Below, piece after piece: positions 11,321 to 21,801 of a stretch of 64,000 nucleotides of DNA (positions within the stretch are counted from its first letter, which is position 1; each line of letters begins with the position of its first letter). The notes under the pieces are model-generated. The model ran no database searches and was not told the origin of the DNA. It saw only the letters and a program-made list of their open reading frames with translations. The translations under genes were made by a program, and so were the position numbers. Origin of the DNA: Capra hircus (lineage: Eukaryota; Chordata; Mammalia; Artiodactyla; Bovidae); contig NC_030820.1 in assembly GCF_001704415.2 (NCBI RefSeq), positions 45,180,036 to 45,244,035 of the forward strand, written 5' to 3'.

Positions 11321-11560
11321 TCAGACATAAAAGGCTTCAGAAAATGTATTCATTATGGAAAGTGGGGTATTGAAGTTTCCTACTATTATTGTATTGCTTT
11401 CTATTTCTCCTTTCAGTTCTGTCAATGTTTGCTTGATATATTGAAAAGCTCTGATCTTGGATGCATATATATTTAGAATTACCATATCTTTCTGGTAGAG
11501 TGATCCTTTTATCATTAAATATTATCCTTTCTTGTCTCTTAATGGATAGAACATCAAAAC
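11321..11560 (-). pseudogene. L1 ORF2 endonuclease fragment, inverted 5' segment of the L1
   Basis: The minus strand encodes SLYQKDMVILNIYASKIRAF and, further on, IIVGNFNTPLSIMN. These match the L1 ORF2 apurinic-like endonuclease around its conserved NIYAPN and GDFNTPLS motifs; the catalytic Asp of GDFN is Gly-Asn here (GNFN). The adjoining plus-strand L1 resumes at the next part of the same domain, so this piece is the inverted 5' end of one insertion. It is defective: short, with substitutions and stops. Confidence 0.8.
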
Positions 11561-13335
11561 ATAAGATCAATAAAGAAACAGAAGACAACACTACAACTCA
11601 GTGGACCCAATAGACATACACAGAACAGTCCACTTAACAGCAGAAGTATATATGCTTTTTTCAAATGCACAGAGAATTTTTCCAGTATAGATCACATGTT
11701 AGGTCAAGAAATAAGTGTTAACAAATTTAAGGAAATTAAAATCACCCCAAGCATCTCCTCTAAACATGATAGAATGGAAATGGAAACCAAAAAAGACAAA
11801 CTGGAAAATTTACAAGTGTGGGAATTAAATAGCAAGCTCTCAAAGAGCCAGAAGGTCAAAGAATAAATTAAAGAAACAATTCAAATAAAATAAAAACTGT
11901 AAGAAATTGAAAATGCTAACACAATATACCAAAATCGATGACATGCAACAAAAGCAATACTCAAAGTTTTCTTGTGATAAAAGCCTACATTAAAAAAGAA
12001 AAAATATATCCAACAAACAACCTGACTTCACACCTCAAAGCAATAGGAAAGGAAGACCAAACTAACACCAAAGAAGCAGAAGGAAGGAAACAACAAAGAT
12101 TATACAGTAGAAATAAAAGACAAAGAGAATAGAAAAGCAATGGAAAAAAATCAACAAAACTGAATTGTTTTCTTTGAAAAAATAAACTGATTTTCAACCC
12201 CTTAAGTGGACTAAGTAAAACAGAAAAAAGACTCAAATAAAACTGGAAATGAAAGAACTGATATTACAATATATGCCAAAGAAAAGGAAAAGATCCATAA
12301 GAGACAACTATAAACAATTGTATACCAACAAATTGGACAGCCCAAAAGAAATGAATAAATTCCTAGAAACATATAACCTACCAAGACTGAATCATGAAAA
12401 TAAAAGTCTGAACAAATCTGCAGACTGTATAGAAATTGAATCAGTAATAAAAATTTTCCAGACAGATAAGCCCAGGACCAACAGCTTTACTGATGAATTC
12501 TAATGAACTTTTAAAGAAAAACTAATAACAAAACTTCTCAAACACTTCCAAAAACTTGAAAAGGAGGAAACACTTCCAAAATCCTTTCATGAGGCCATCA
12601 TTACTCTAATATCAAAGCTAGAGAAAGATAACACAAGAAAAGAAAGCTTCAGGCTAGTTTCCATGATGAACAGATGCAAAATCCTCAAAATACTAGCAAA
12701 CTGAATCCAAGAGCACATTAAAAGGATGATCAACTTAAAATTTATCCCTGTGATGCAAGGATAGGTCAACATATGCAAATCAATGAACACAATACACTAC
12801 ATAAACAGAATCAAGGATTAAAACATCTCAGTAGGTGGAGAAAAGACATTTGATGAAATTCAACATCCTTTCATGATAAAAACGCTTGACAAATTTGTCG
12901 AAGAAAGCAAATATACCAACATAATAAACACCATACATGACAAGCCCAGAGCTAACAGTAGAAAAAAATAAGAGCTTTCCCTCCAAGATCAGGAGAAGTG
13001 CCAGGAAGTACACTCTCATCATTTCTATTCACTATAATATGTGGAACTTTATGCATAGCAATTAGACAAGAAGAAGAAATAAAAATCATCCAAATCAGAA
13101 AAGAAAGAAATAAAACTGTCCCTGTTTACACAGTGGGATGTTCTAGGTAGAAAATCCCAAAGACTCCACAAAAAATAAGACACCTGTTGGAACCAATTAA
13201 AAATTCAATTAAGTTTCACCATACAAAATTAACTGACAAAAATCAGTAGCCTTTCTACATACCTATAAAAATTATCAGAAAAGAAAATTAGGAAAACAAT
13301 CCATTTACAACAGCAAAAAAGAGTTAAATAGAAAT
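11560..13335 (+). pseudogene. L1 ORF2 reverse transcriptase pseudogene
   Basis: Fragments in several frames follow L1 ORF2 order. A pre-RT segment (YTNKLDSPKEMNKFLETYNL, NLPRLNHENKSLN) lies in 12249-12503 and ends with PRTNSFTDEF in place of the usual PGPDGFTAEF. Then come SFRLVSMMNRC, KILKILAN, FIPVMQG, GEKTFDEIQHPFMIKTLDKF and YTNIINTIHDKPRANS. At about 13111-13140 the box that should read LFADD is LFTQWD, so the catalytic aspartate pair is lost. Many stops and frameshifts rule out function. Confidence 0.85.
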
Positions 13336-13472
13336 AAACTTAACTTCAATTTAAGTCTGAATTTGGCAATAAGGAGTTCATGATCTGAGCCACAGTCAGC
13401 TCCTGGTCTTGTTTTTGTTGACTGCATAGAGCTTCTCCATCTTTGGCTGCAAAGAATATAATCAGTCTGATT

Positions 13473-13772
13473 TCAGTGTTGACCATCTGGTGATGTCCAT
13501 GTGTAGAGTCTTCTCTTGTGTTGTTGGAAGAGGGTGTTTGCTATGACCAGTGCATTTTCTTGGCAAAACTCTATTAGTCTTTGCCCTGCTTCATTCCGTA
13601 CTCCAAGGCCAAAATTGCCTGTTACTCCAGCTGTTTCTTGACTTCCTACTTTTGCATTCCAGTCCCTTATAATGAAAAGCATATCTTTTGGAGGTGTGAG
13701 TTCTAAAAAGATCTTGTAGGTCTTCATAGAACTGTTCAACTTCAGCTTCTTCAGCATTACTGGTTGGGGCAT
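13473..13772 (-). pseudogene. BovB endonuclease domain remnant
   Basis: The 99-codon minus frame contains the segments DWNAKVGSQETAGVTGNFGL, NEAGQRLIEFCQENALVIAN and LFQQHKRRLYTWTSPDGQ. They match the apurinic/apyrimidinic-like endonuclease of BovB, which nicks target DNA to prime reverse transcription. The residue before DWNAK is Arg (RDWNAK) where the family normally has Gly. Both ends of the domain are missing and it is separated from any RT, so it is inactive. Confidence 0.88.
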
Positions 13773-13949
13773 AGACTTGGATTACTGTGATATTGAATGG
13801 TTTGCCTTAGAAATGAACAGATCATTCTGTTGTTTTTGAGACTTCATCCAAGTACTGCATTTCAGACTCTTTTGTTGACTATGATGGCTACTCCATTTCT
13901 TCATGGGAAATAGACAGGGAAACAGTGGAAACAATGTGAGACTTTATTT

Positions 13950-14518
13950 TTGGGGGGCTCCAAAATCACTGCAGATGGTGACTACAGCCATGAAATTAAA
14001 AGACGCTTACTCCTTGGAAGGAAAGTTATGACCAACCTAGACAGCATGTTGAAAAGCAGAGACATTACTTTGCCAACAAAGGTCCGTCTAGTCAAGGCTA
14101 TGGTTTTCCCAGGGTCATGTATAGATGTGAGAGTTGAACTGTGAAGAAAGCTGAGCACCAAAGAATTGATGCTTTTGAACTGCGGTGTTGGAGAAGACTC
14201 TTGAGAGTCCCTTGGACTGCAAGGAGATCCAACCAGTCCATTCTGAAGGAGATCAGCCCTGGGATTTCTTTGGAAAGAATGATGCTAAAGCTGAAACTCC
14301 AGTACTTTGGCCACCTCATGCAAAGAATTGACTCATTGGAAAAGACTCTGATGTGGGGAGGGACTGGGGGCAGGAGGAGAAGGGGACAACTGAGGATGAG
14401 ATGGCTGGATGGCATCACGGACTCGATGGACATGAGTATGAGTCCACTCAGGGAGTTGGTGATGGACAGGGGGGCCTGGCGTGCTGCAATTCATGGGGTC
14501 GCAAAGAGTCGGACATGA
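13950..14518 (+). pseudogene. BovB C-terminal RT-region remnant
   Basis: Two frames (13950-14144 and 14141-14518) carry the BovB C-terminal part: GSKITADGDYSHEIKRRLLL, TKVRLVKAMVFPG, then KKAEHQRIDAFELRCWRRLL and RVPWTARRSNQSILKEI. A one-base loss near 14110 (after ttcccagg) shifts the frame. The catalytic RT core is absent from this copy because of the inversion and deletion. Confidence 0.85.
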
Positions 14519-14807
14519 CTGAGCGACTGAACTGAACTGAACTGAAAACTTAACTAGTAAAAATTATTTTTAAAAAATTATATAAAGTGTTGGAAAATGT
14601 TCTAAGGGAGCCACTGTCCCCACCTCAGCTCAGATCAATGTCTCACAGGATTTGCTCAGGAAGAGGCAAGCAATAACCTGAAGAACTCACAAAGAAATTG
14701 ACCTTACTAACAACAGAGACTGGAAAACTATGCAGAAATAGAATTAACTCTCACTCCTTTCCAAAGCATATCCTGTGCTAAATGAATGAACTTATTCCTA
14801 TAAGCTG

Positions 14808-15140
14808 CATGTTATTGGCACCCCACCATGAACACCATTATGTTGAAGCCCTAACATCCTTTGTAATGGTACTAGGAGGTCAGGTCTTTGGGAACAGGAT
14901 TGGATGAGGTCATAGGGTGTGTCCCTAACAATAAGACCATGAACCTTATGAAAAAAAGACACCAGAGAGTTCACTTGCTCTCTCTCCTCCCTGTGGGGAC
15001 ACAGCAAGAAGGCACACCGGGAAGAAAGCTTTGACCAGAACCTGACCTTGTTAAGACCTTGATGTTGGACATGCAGCCTATAGGACTGTGAGAAATGTCT
15101 GTTATTTAAGGCTTATGGCTGCCTAAGCTATTATGCCTAT
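14808..15140 (+). mobile_element. MLT1-like (MaLR) solo LTR
   Basis: Matches the MLT1 plan in order: attatgttgaagccctaaca, aatggtactaggaggtcagg, tttgggaacaggattggatg, aggtcataggg, a cttatgaaa/accagagagttc block, ctccctgtggggacacagca, agaaggcacaccgg, accttgttaagaccttgatg and ggactgtgagaaatgtctgt. No internal sequence was identified. The frame 14798-15007 (minus) is a chance ORF. Confidence 0.78.
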
Positions 15141-15992
15141 ATATTAATAAATCAGAATAAAACTTAAAATCTCAGATGAAAAGTTTAATAGCATTAGAGA
15201 AATGTGGAAAATAAGAATCCATGATCATTTTGAAATAAACATTAATTTTAAGTTCTTTTCTGCTCAAATATAGCAAAACAGAAACATAAAAAGGGAGCCT
15301 CCCCCAAAAAAGCTAGGGTATTAAGAGATAATCTATCACAAAAAGCACGATGAGATATATCATACTGTTGTTCAATATTTACATTAAACATGTAGATAGC
15401 ACCTCTCTGTACTCTGTTAGGAAGGAGAGTGGGCTTAATGAAACCAGAAAGGACAGGGTAGCTGTTACAGCAACAGGCTGCAGTGAAGAGAGATATGATG
15501 GTCTTAAAAGAATGAAGGGAAAATACGCAGCAAAGACTGAAATGGCATCAAAGATGAAAAGACATTAATCCACATTGAAGATGCTCAAATCAGTGACAGG
15601 AATATCAACATTCATAACTTTTTAAACTAGATGAAGCAAAATGAAAAAATTTTAATAAAATAACAAAGAGAACTTTCTTGAACTGAAAAACAATCTGAAC
15701 CTATAAAACAAGACATCTAAAAAAACAGACCTCCTTGAATCACTGAATGGGAAAATTACCCCCTTTTCAAAGCAGAATAAACTAGGAAGTAACTACATGC
15801 ATACACACAGATCATAAATTATTTTTAATTATGCAGGTTATACTTTTACAAAGATGTTTTAACCAAAGTGCTTTATAAAATCAATTGCTTCCATTGGAAA
15901 GTTGAGGTTAATCCTATCAAATTTTAGACACACAAATTCATTTTGTAAAGCAGGAATTTCAATTAAAAACAATTTAAAGCTAAACTACCTTG
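15141..15992. other. Unassigned AT-rich sequence
   Basis: A-rich on the plus strand, with no recognised gene or repeat. The frame 15350-15568 has no similarity to a known protein. Confidence 0.45.
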
Positions 15993-16247
15993 TGTTTAGC
16001 TGCTCAGTCATGTCCAACTCTTTGTGACCCCATGGACTGTAGCTCGCCAGGCTCCTCTGTCCATGGGATTCTCCAGGCAAGAATACTGGAGAGGGTTGCC
16101 ATGCCCTCCTCCAGGGGATCTTCTCAATCCAGGGATTGAACCCAGGTCTCCCCAACTGCAGGTGGATTCTTTACCATCCGAGCCACCAGAGAAGCTCAAG
16201 AATACCGGAGCGGGTAGCCTATCCCTTCTCCAGGGGATCTAAATGAC
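15993..16247 (-). mobile_element. Bov-tA SINE plus part of a second unit
   Basis: 15993-16196 is a complete minus-strand Bov-tA ending in the head complement (ctttaccatccgagccacca). It runs straight into aagaataccggagcgggtag and cctatcccttctccagggga (to about 16241), which is the internal part of another minus-strand Bov-tA unit. This is a partial head-to-tail dimer. The frames at 16008-16199 and 16024-16242 are SINE shadows. Confidence 0.88.
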
Positions 16248-16370
16248 CTTACAATACCAAAAAACCCTGTCTTTATATACATGTAGGTTTTGCTCATGTT
16301 CGATGTCTTTTCTAGTCTTCTCACTGCCAGGTCACCAGTACAGTATGTTTTATATTTTCTTTCAATACCT

Positions 16371-16670
16371 GTGCCAGTTGTTTCTGCTGCTGCTGCTAAG
16401 TCGCTTCAGTCGTGTCTGATTCAGTGCAACCCCATAGATGGCAGCCCACCAGGTTCCCCTGTCCCCGGGATTCTCCAGGCAAGAACACTGGAGTGGGTTG
16501 CCATTTCCTTCTCCAATGTATGAAAGTGAAAAGTGAAAGTGAAGTCGCTCAGTCGTGTCCGACTCTTCGTGACCCCATGGACTGCAACCTACCAGGCTCC
16601 TCCGTCCATGGGATTTTCCAGGCAAGAGCACTGGAGTGGGGTGCCATCGCCTTCTCTGGTGCCAGTTGTT
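16371..16670 (-). mobile_element. BOV-A2 dimeric SINE with perfect 12-bp TSD
   Basis: Minus-strand BOV-A2 at 16383-16658. It starts at the (ctg)n end (ctgctgctgctgctaagtcg), then first monomer, the linker with gaaagtgaaaagtgaaagtg, then the second monomer ending ggggtgccatcgccttctct. The 12-mer gtgccagttgtt flanks it at 16371-16382 and 16659-16670 without a mismatch, indicating a fairly young insertion. Open frames across it (16362-16631, 16412-16672, 16533-16739) are shadows of the dimer. Confidence 0.95.
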
Positions 16671-17622
16671 AGGATAAGTACAAATCCACTCAAACGTAGC
16701 AGCTGTGTTCCACGTACAGAAGCTTTTGTTTCATGGTAATCGGAACTGGTTCCAGATGGCAGTATTAATTACTGATTTCAATTGCATTTTGACTAATAGC
16801 TGTTCACATTATACAAGTCTCATTGCCTAATGAATCGACAGACAAATACATTCAGTCCATGTTGTGGAATTGTGCTCTCTAACTAAAGCTGTATTACAAA
16901 ACCAAAAGAGAAATCCTCATTTTTCTCTGTTATTTTAAGACTTTAGATAGTTATTAATACCTTAGAGGAAAAAAAAGAAGTTTAGCCTCAGTTTTTTTGC
17001 ATTTTTAGATGATAGGATACCATGGAATAATATCTATAGAATCATGAGAAATAATTGTGACTGCTGAAGTAAATAAGGAATTCATAGCTCATTACATCAA
17101 TTATAATAACAAAAATTATACCATGTAAAACCATACAAAACCATAAACATTTTAATATCTTAATTTTAATTAACTTTTTATTGTATAAAATACATTTTTA
17201 AAACTATGAAAAGACCATTCAAACTATATTAAACAATATAAATAAGACCAGGCTTCATTTGTATGCTATGTATAAACTTACTCTGGAAAACTTATCAGAA
17301 GTCATACTCCAGTAAACTGAGGGATAAACAGGGAGCTTATTATTGTTGTTGTTCTTATTGTTTGTTAATTGGTTGGCTGATTTTTAGTGGCATTACGAAA
17401 CTAAGTTACTGATAGTGAAAAGTGTAAACAAATTCCACATATGTTTATTAATAATAGTTGTCAACATATATTGAGTTTCTGCTCCAGAAAGCTCTAGTTT
17501 TAAGTATTTAAAGAAGATCAACTCACTTGCTCTTCAAACTAGCTCTTTATAACAACATAAATGTTTAAAAGTAATAAATTAAGTATACAATGCCACTATG
17601 AACAATTTCATAATTAAAATAA
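16671..17622. other. Unassigned AT-rich sequence
   Basis: AT-rich with several adenine runs and short TTATTG repeats near 17341-17360. No gene or named repeat recognised. Confidence 0.45.
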
Positions 17623-17737
17623 TTGAGGAAAATTCAGATCAGTTCAAGTTCAGTTGCTCAGTCATGTCCGACTCTTTGCAACCCCATGGACCGCAGCATG
17701 CCAGGCTTCAGTCCTCAGGAAAGGCTTGAGGAAAATT
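17623..17737 (-). mobile_element. 91-bp BovB 3'-end stub with perfect 12-bp TSD
   Basis: 17635-17725 is only the extreme BovB 3' end on the minus strand (gttcagttgctcagtcatgt, ccgactctttgcaaccccat, ggaccgcagcatgccaggct). The 12-mer ttgaggaaaatt is repeated exactly at 17623-17634 and 17726-17737. Cheap stubs like this show that reverse transcription stopped almost as soon as it began. Confidence 0.92.
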
Positions 17738-18049
17738 ACATTACATATTAGCAGGCAGTAGGCTAGCTATAAGTGTTAGTATGAAAGCATCTCCACATTT
17801 GATAGGAATTTAATAGCTACAATTTTATTTCCTGTATTGAACTTAGAGTAATATAAATATTAACATATATTAATATTATAATACTATATATTTATAGTAT
17901 TTGAATTCCCAAGATTAACTCCTTGAAAATTATTGGAGAAAAAATACAAAGAAAAAGTATGTCAGACAAAAAAAGAAGATATTAAAATATTAAATATGAG
18001 GTAAGTTTATAAATTACAACCCAATATTTCTTACACTGCAATAGATGGT
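17738..18049. other. Unassigned AT-rich sequence
   Basis: AT-rich; no gene or repeat family recognised before the L1 similarity that begins near 18080. Confidence 0.4.
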
Positions 18050-18719
18050 AATGTGTTTGACTCTCTGAAGAATAATGTAAGATTATTTTTTAAAATCCCC
18101 AAATACGGAATATTGTGTTTCTATGTATTAGCAATGAACATGTGGGAATCAAATTTAAAAACACAACACTACTACATTCACTCAAAAAGGATGAAATATT
18201 TAAGTGTAAATCTAACAGAACATGTAAAGGATTAATATGAAGAAAATGCAAAATGCTAATGAAAGAAACTGAAGAACATCACAGAGAGGACCACTACATT
18301 CACAGTTAGAAGACTCAGAACAGTAAAGACACCAGTCCTCTCCAAATTGAGGCACAGTTTCAAAGTAGTCCAATCAAATTCCAACCACAATTACTGCAGA
18401 CATAGATAAAACTTATTCAGAAGTTTGTATGAAAAGACAAAGAGGCTAGAATAGACAAAACAATTTTGCAGAAGTATAAAATAGGAAATTTCACACCATC
18501 CACTTTTAAGACTTCCTACCCAGATACAGTAATCAACATATTTTTGCATTATAGAAGAGTTGCAGCATAGATCACAAGAATATAATGGAGAAATCAAAGA
18601 TAGACAGTTATGACTAACAGATTTTTTTAACCAATTGACTTCTGGCAAATGTGCAAAAGCATTTCAATATAGGAAAATAACCTTATTACAAATACTAAAA
18701 ATTGGACATCTTGAACATG

Positions 18720-19655
18720 CAACAACAGACTGGTTCCAAATAGGAAAAGAAGTACGTCAAGGCTGTACATTGTCACTCTGCTTATTTAACTTATGTGCAG
18801 AGTACATCATGAGAAACGCTGGGCTGGAAGAAGCACAAGCTGGAATCAAGATTGCCAGGAGGAATATCAGTAGCCTCAGATATGCAGATGACACCAGCCT
18901 TATGGCAGAAAGTGAAGAGGAACTAAAAAGCCTCTTGATGAAAGTGAAAGAGAAGAGTGAAAAAGTTGGTTTAAAACTCAACATTCAGAAAACTAAGATC
19001 ATGGCATCCGGTCACATCACTTCATGGGAAAGAGATAGGGAAACAGTGTCAGACTTTATTTTTGGGGGCTCCAAAATCACTGCAGATGGTGATTGCAGCC
19101 ATGAAATTAAAAGACACTTACTCCTTGGAAGGAAAGTTATGACCAACCTAGATAGCATAATCAAAAGCAGAGATATTACTTTGCGAACAAAGGTCTGTCT
19201 AGTCAAGGCTATGGTTTTCCCAGTGGTCATGTATGGATGTGAGAGTTGGACTGTGAAGAAAGCTGAGTGCCGAAGAATTGATGCTTTTGAACTGTGTTGT
19301 TGGAGAAGACTCCTGAGAGTCCCTTGGACTGCAAGGAGGTCCAACCAGTCCATCTTGAGATCAGTCCTGGATATTCATTGGAAGGACTAATGCTATAGCT
19401 GAAACTCCAATACCTTGGCCACCTCATGCGAAGAGTTGGCTCATTGGAAAAGACCCTGATGCTGGGAGGGATTGGGGGCAGGATGAGAGGCGACAACAGA
19501 GGATGAGATGGCTGGATGCCATCACCGACTTAATGGACATGAATCTGAGTGAACTCCGGGAGTTGGTGATGGACAGGGAAGCCTGGCGTGCTGTGATTCA
19601 TGGGGTCACAAAGAGTCAGACACAACTGAGCAACTGAACTGAACTGAACTGAACT
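18720..19655 (+). mobile_element. BovB copy, 5'-truncated, inserted in L1
   Basis: Begins near acaacagactggttccaaat (RT motif B region) and runs to the (ctgaa)n tail ending about 19655. Around the ends, aacatgcaacaa (about 18714-18725) and aacaggcacaaa (about 19656-19667) may be a diverged target-site duplication. The L1 that it splits continues after the tail. Confidence 0.9.
18722..19390 (+). pseudogene. BovB RT C-terminal half, long open frame with YADD
   Basis: One uninterrupted frame carries motif B (TTDWFQIGKEVRQGCTLSLC), then NISSLRYADDTSLMAESEEE with the YADD catalytic box, KKAECRRIDAFELCCWRRLL and RVPWTARRSNQSIL, and ends at 19390 after a deletion (SILRSVLDIHWKD). The frame extends upstream to an ATG at 18635, but those ~29 codons come from the host L1 and are not BovB. 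RT motif A and the endonuclease are missing, so the piece cannot act as a polymerase. Compared with the other copies, VETV is lost before VSDF (RDRETVSDF). Confidence 0.88.
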
Positions 19656-19832
19656 GAACAGGCACAAAATAAGCATGAACCCTATACCTTACACTTTGAA
19701 GAAAAAAAAAGAACTTAAAATAGATCATAGATTTAAAATAAAACTTTAAAATTTGGGGAAGAAAACGTAGGAGAAAATCTTCAGGATTTCAAAACTAGTG
19801 AAGCATTCTTAAACATGGCACCAATGACTTCC

Positions 19833-20038
19833 CTGGTGGCTCAGATAGTAAAGTATCTGCCTACAATGCGGGAGACCTGGGTTCAATCCCTGAGTTGGGA
19901 AGATCCTCTGGAGAAGGAAATGGCAACCCACTCTAGTACTCTTGCCTGGAAAATCCCATGGACGGAGAAGCCTGGTAGGCTACAGTCCATGGGGTTGCAA
20001 AGAGTCGGACACGACTGAGCGACTTCACTTTCACTTTC
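19833..20038 (+). mobile_element. Bov-tA SINE inserted in L1
   Basis: Full-length copy from cttccctggtggctcagata through gggttcaatccctgagttgg and cactctagtactcttgcctg to gcgacttcactttcactttc. It lies inside the L1 described at 18080-20070. Frames on both strands here (19815-20018, 19883-20083, 19933-20118) are SINE shadows. Confidence 0.92.
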
Positions 20039-20070
20039 ATGAAAGAAAAAAAAATCAATAAATTGTTTAG

Positions 20071-20526
20071 GATCCCAGTCCATGATATTTTATTCCAGTA
20101 GCTGAAGCTAAGACACAAAGATATCTACATTTAAGAATCACATATTTTTTCTCCTGAATTCATTCTGAATATGTACAATTACTACTCTTCAGGGTTTAAA
20201 TTTATCACATTACTGCTCTCTTTCTATTAACACCATATATATGTTGTTTCCTTTTCTCACTTTCCTTGTACTTTTCCATTAATTATTAATTACTTACTAT
20301 AATTTTATTTTCCCTTCATTGCCTGTCTTTTTCACATATGTTTTTAGTGGACATCTTAATAAGATATGCACTCTTGCCTTAGGAAAGTCTAATGAAAAAT
20401 ATAATTTTTAGTAAATACAGGATATTCAACTCCAACTCCATTGACCCAACTTCTGAGATTCTAACTATGGTGGTCATATATTTTACTTTACATGCATATA
20501 TCCCATCAAATATTAACATTATTGTT
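20071..20526. other. Unassigned AT-rich sequence
   Basis: T-rich on the plus strand; no gene or named repeat recognised. Confidence 0.45.
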
Positions 20527-20850
20527 TTTTTTTTAGACTTTATTTTTTATTTTTTATTTTTTTTTATTTTTTTTAATTTTAAAATCTTAAATTCTTACAT
20601 GCATTCCCAAACATGAACCCCCCTCCCACCTCCCTCCCCATAACATCTCTCTGGGTCATCCTCATGCACCAGCTCCAAGCATGCTGTATCCTGCATCAGA
20701 CATAGACTGGCGATTCAATTCTTACATGATAGTATACATGTTAGAATGTCATTCTCCCAAATCATCCCACCCTCTCCCTCTCCCTCTGAGTCCAAAAGTC
20801 CATTATACACATCTGTGTCTCTTTCCCTGTCTTGCATACAGGGTCGTCAT
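20527..20850 (-). mobile_element. Young ruminant L1, 3' end only, with poly(A) tail
   Basis: The left edge is a long T-rich tract (about 20527-20580), the complement of the poly(A) tail. After it come aaattcttacatgcattccc, aaacatgaacccccctccca, catctctctgggtcatcctc, agacatagactggcgattca and cttgcatacagggtcgtcat, which I recognise as the 3' end of the recent bovine-type L1. It matches closely, so it is much younger than the other L1s in this window. 5'-truncated at about 20850. The frames 20681-20962 and 20746-20973 run over this repeat and are not genes. Confidence 0.85.
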
Positions 20851-21801
20851 TGCCAAGTGCACAATTGTCCAAAAGGGAAGTCCGAATATTTCCTTTTCAA
20901 AGATTTTTTTAGGCTTTCCCATGTGTTCATATATCCCCTACCTCCTCCAGGGAAAATTTTGATTCTCTGTTAATAATACACTTTTTAAATCTCTTTTTGA
21001 GTAGTTTTTCTGTTGACAAACTCTATCTACTTTCATTTCTTTGAAGATGTTGTAACTTAGACTTCATTTTTAAAATGCATTTCTACTTAGCAAATATTTT
21101 CAGTTAAAACAACTCTGCCTTGACTGGTTGATATTGTATTACAGAAATATAATGTGGCTAGGTATAGTTTTCTTTGTACTATTCTTTTCCCTACTAAGAA
21201 AGCTATTTTACCCTGAAAATTCTGAGTTGGGTATTGATGGAAAGTACAAAATTTTAATTTGCTGCATATTTACTTTGCAAAATATTCATTCAAAATATCA
21301 GTATTAAATCTAATATAGTTAAATTTAATTTACTTGGTTTTAAAAACAAAGTTAATGTATCATAGAATAATAAATTTAAAATAATTTTCTTCTCAGAAAT
21401 TGATTTTTATAATTTTTATTGTTATGTATTTTAGGGGATAGGACGATATTGGAAAAAATACTGCATATCTTTGTCTTGTTCTATGTTCTACATTCTTTCA
21501 TTTCATGATAGATTGCCAGAGAATTGTGTATTTTATTGCAATAACAATCTCTTAATACTATAAATGAACTCATCCCCAAATTTCTGCTTTTTTTCTTAAA
21601 TTAATTCCATTCACTTGTTGCTGTTATTATTTTCTTAAGTTCTTACACCAAATACTTTTCTTATTATTTTGAATATTTCTGGTCTTTAATTTCTAGATTT
21701 TCTTTATTTTACATCTACTTCAAGATTTTTAAAGAGAAATTTATTAGAATATATTCAACATGTTTTTGGATTTATTATTACATTTCATTCTTCATATGTA
21801 G
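20851..21801. other. Unassigned AT-rich sequence
   Basis: Strongly AT-rich, no gene, no repeat family recognised with confidence. Confidence 0.45.

Larger units (their letters stand above)
13336..14555 (+). mobile_element. 5'-inverted BovB inserted in L1, with 10-bp TSD
   Basis: The target-site duplication aaacttaact lies at 13336-13345 and 14546-14555. Inside, 13346-13898 is the BovB 5' (endonuclease) part on the minus strand, and 13899-14545 is the BovB 3' part on the plus strand, ending in (actga)n. The switch is at a shared cttc (13899-13902), so microhomology probably joined the two cDNAs. About 1.3 kb of BovB between the two parts is absent. The surrounding L1 reads on after 14555, so this is a nested, younger insertion. 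Confidence 0.9.
11321..14620 (+). mobile_element. 5'-inverted L1, later split by a BovB
   Basis: Element parts: inverted 5' piece 11321-11560 (minus); plus-strand ORF2 body from about 11560 (INKETED..., then VDPIDIHRTVHL) to 13335; interruption by BovB at 13346-14545; a short remainder from 14556 that fits the next L1 positions. The inversion point falls within the endonuclease region with almost no overlap, the signature of twin priming during L1 reverse transcription. The poly(A) end is not identified. Age and decay point to an old mammalian L1. Confidence 0.75.
18080..20070 (+). mobile_element. Old L1 ORF2 3' region, split by BovB and Bov-tA
   Basis: Plus-strand L1 ORF2 sequence runs 18080-18719 (text like attcactcaaaaaggatgaa atatttaag and agacttcctacccagatac agtaatcaac, each fitting consecutive L1 positions). 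It resumes at 19656 after the BovB (catgaaccctataccttaca, agaaaacgtaggagaaaatc), stops at the Bov-tA (19833-20038), and shows a last trace at 20039-20070 (gaaagaaaaaaaaatcaat). The reading order across all three pieces is collinear with one L1, which was therefore in place first. Full of stops; no ORF. Confidence 0.78.

Noticed and set aside
16383..16658. Direct repeats of about 120-140 bp as CRISPR-like or tandem array
   Set aside because: They are the two monomers of one BOV-A2 dimer.
18635..19390. 251-codon ORF as a complete gene starting at ATG 18635
   Set aside because: The first ~29 codons are L1-derived and the rest is a 5'-truncated BovB RT; no promoter or domain supports a gene.
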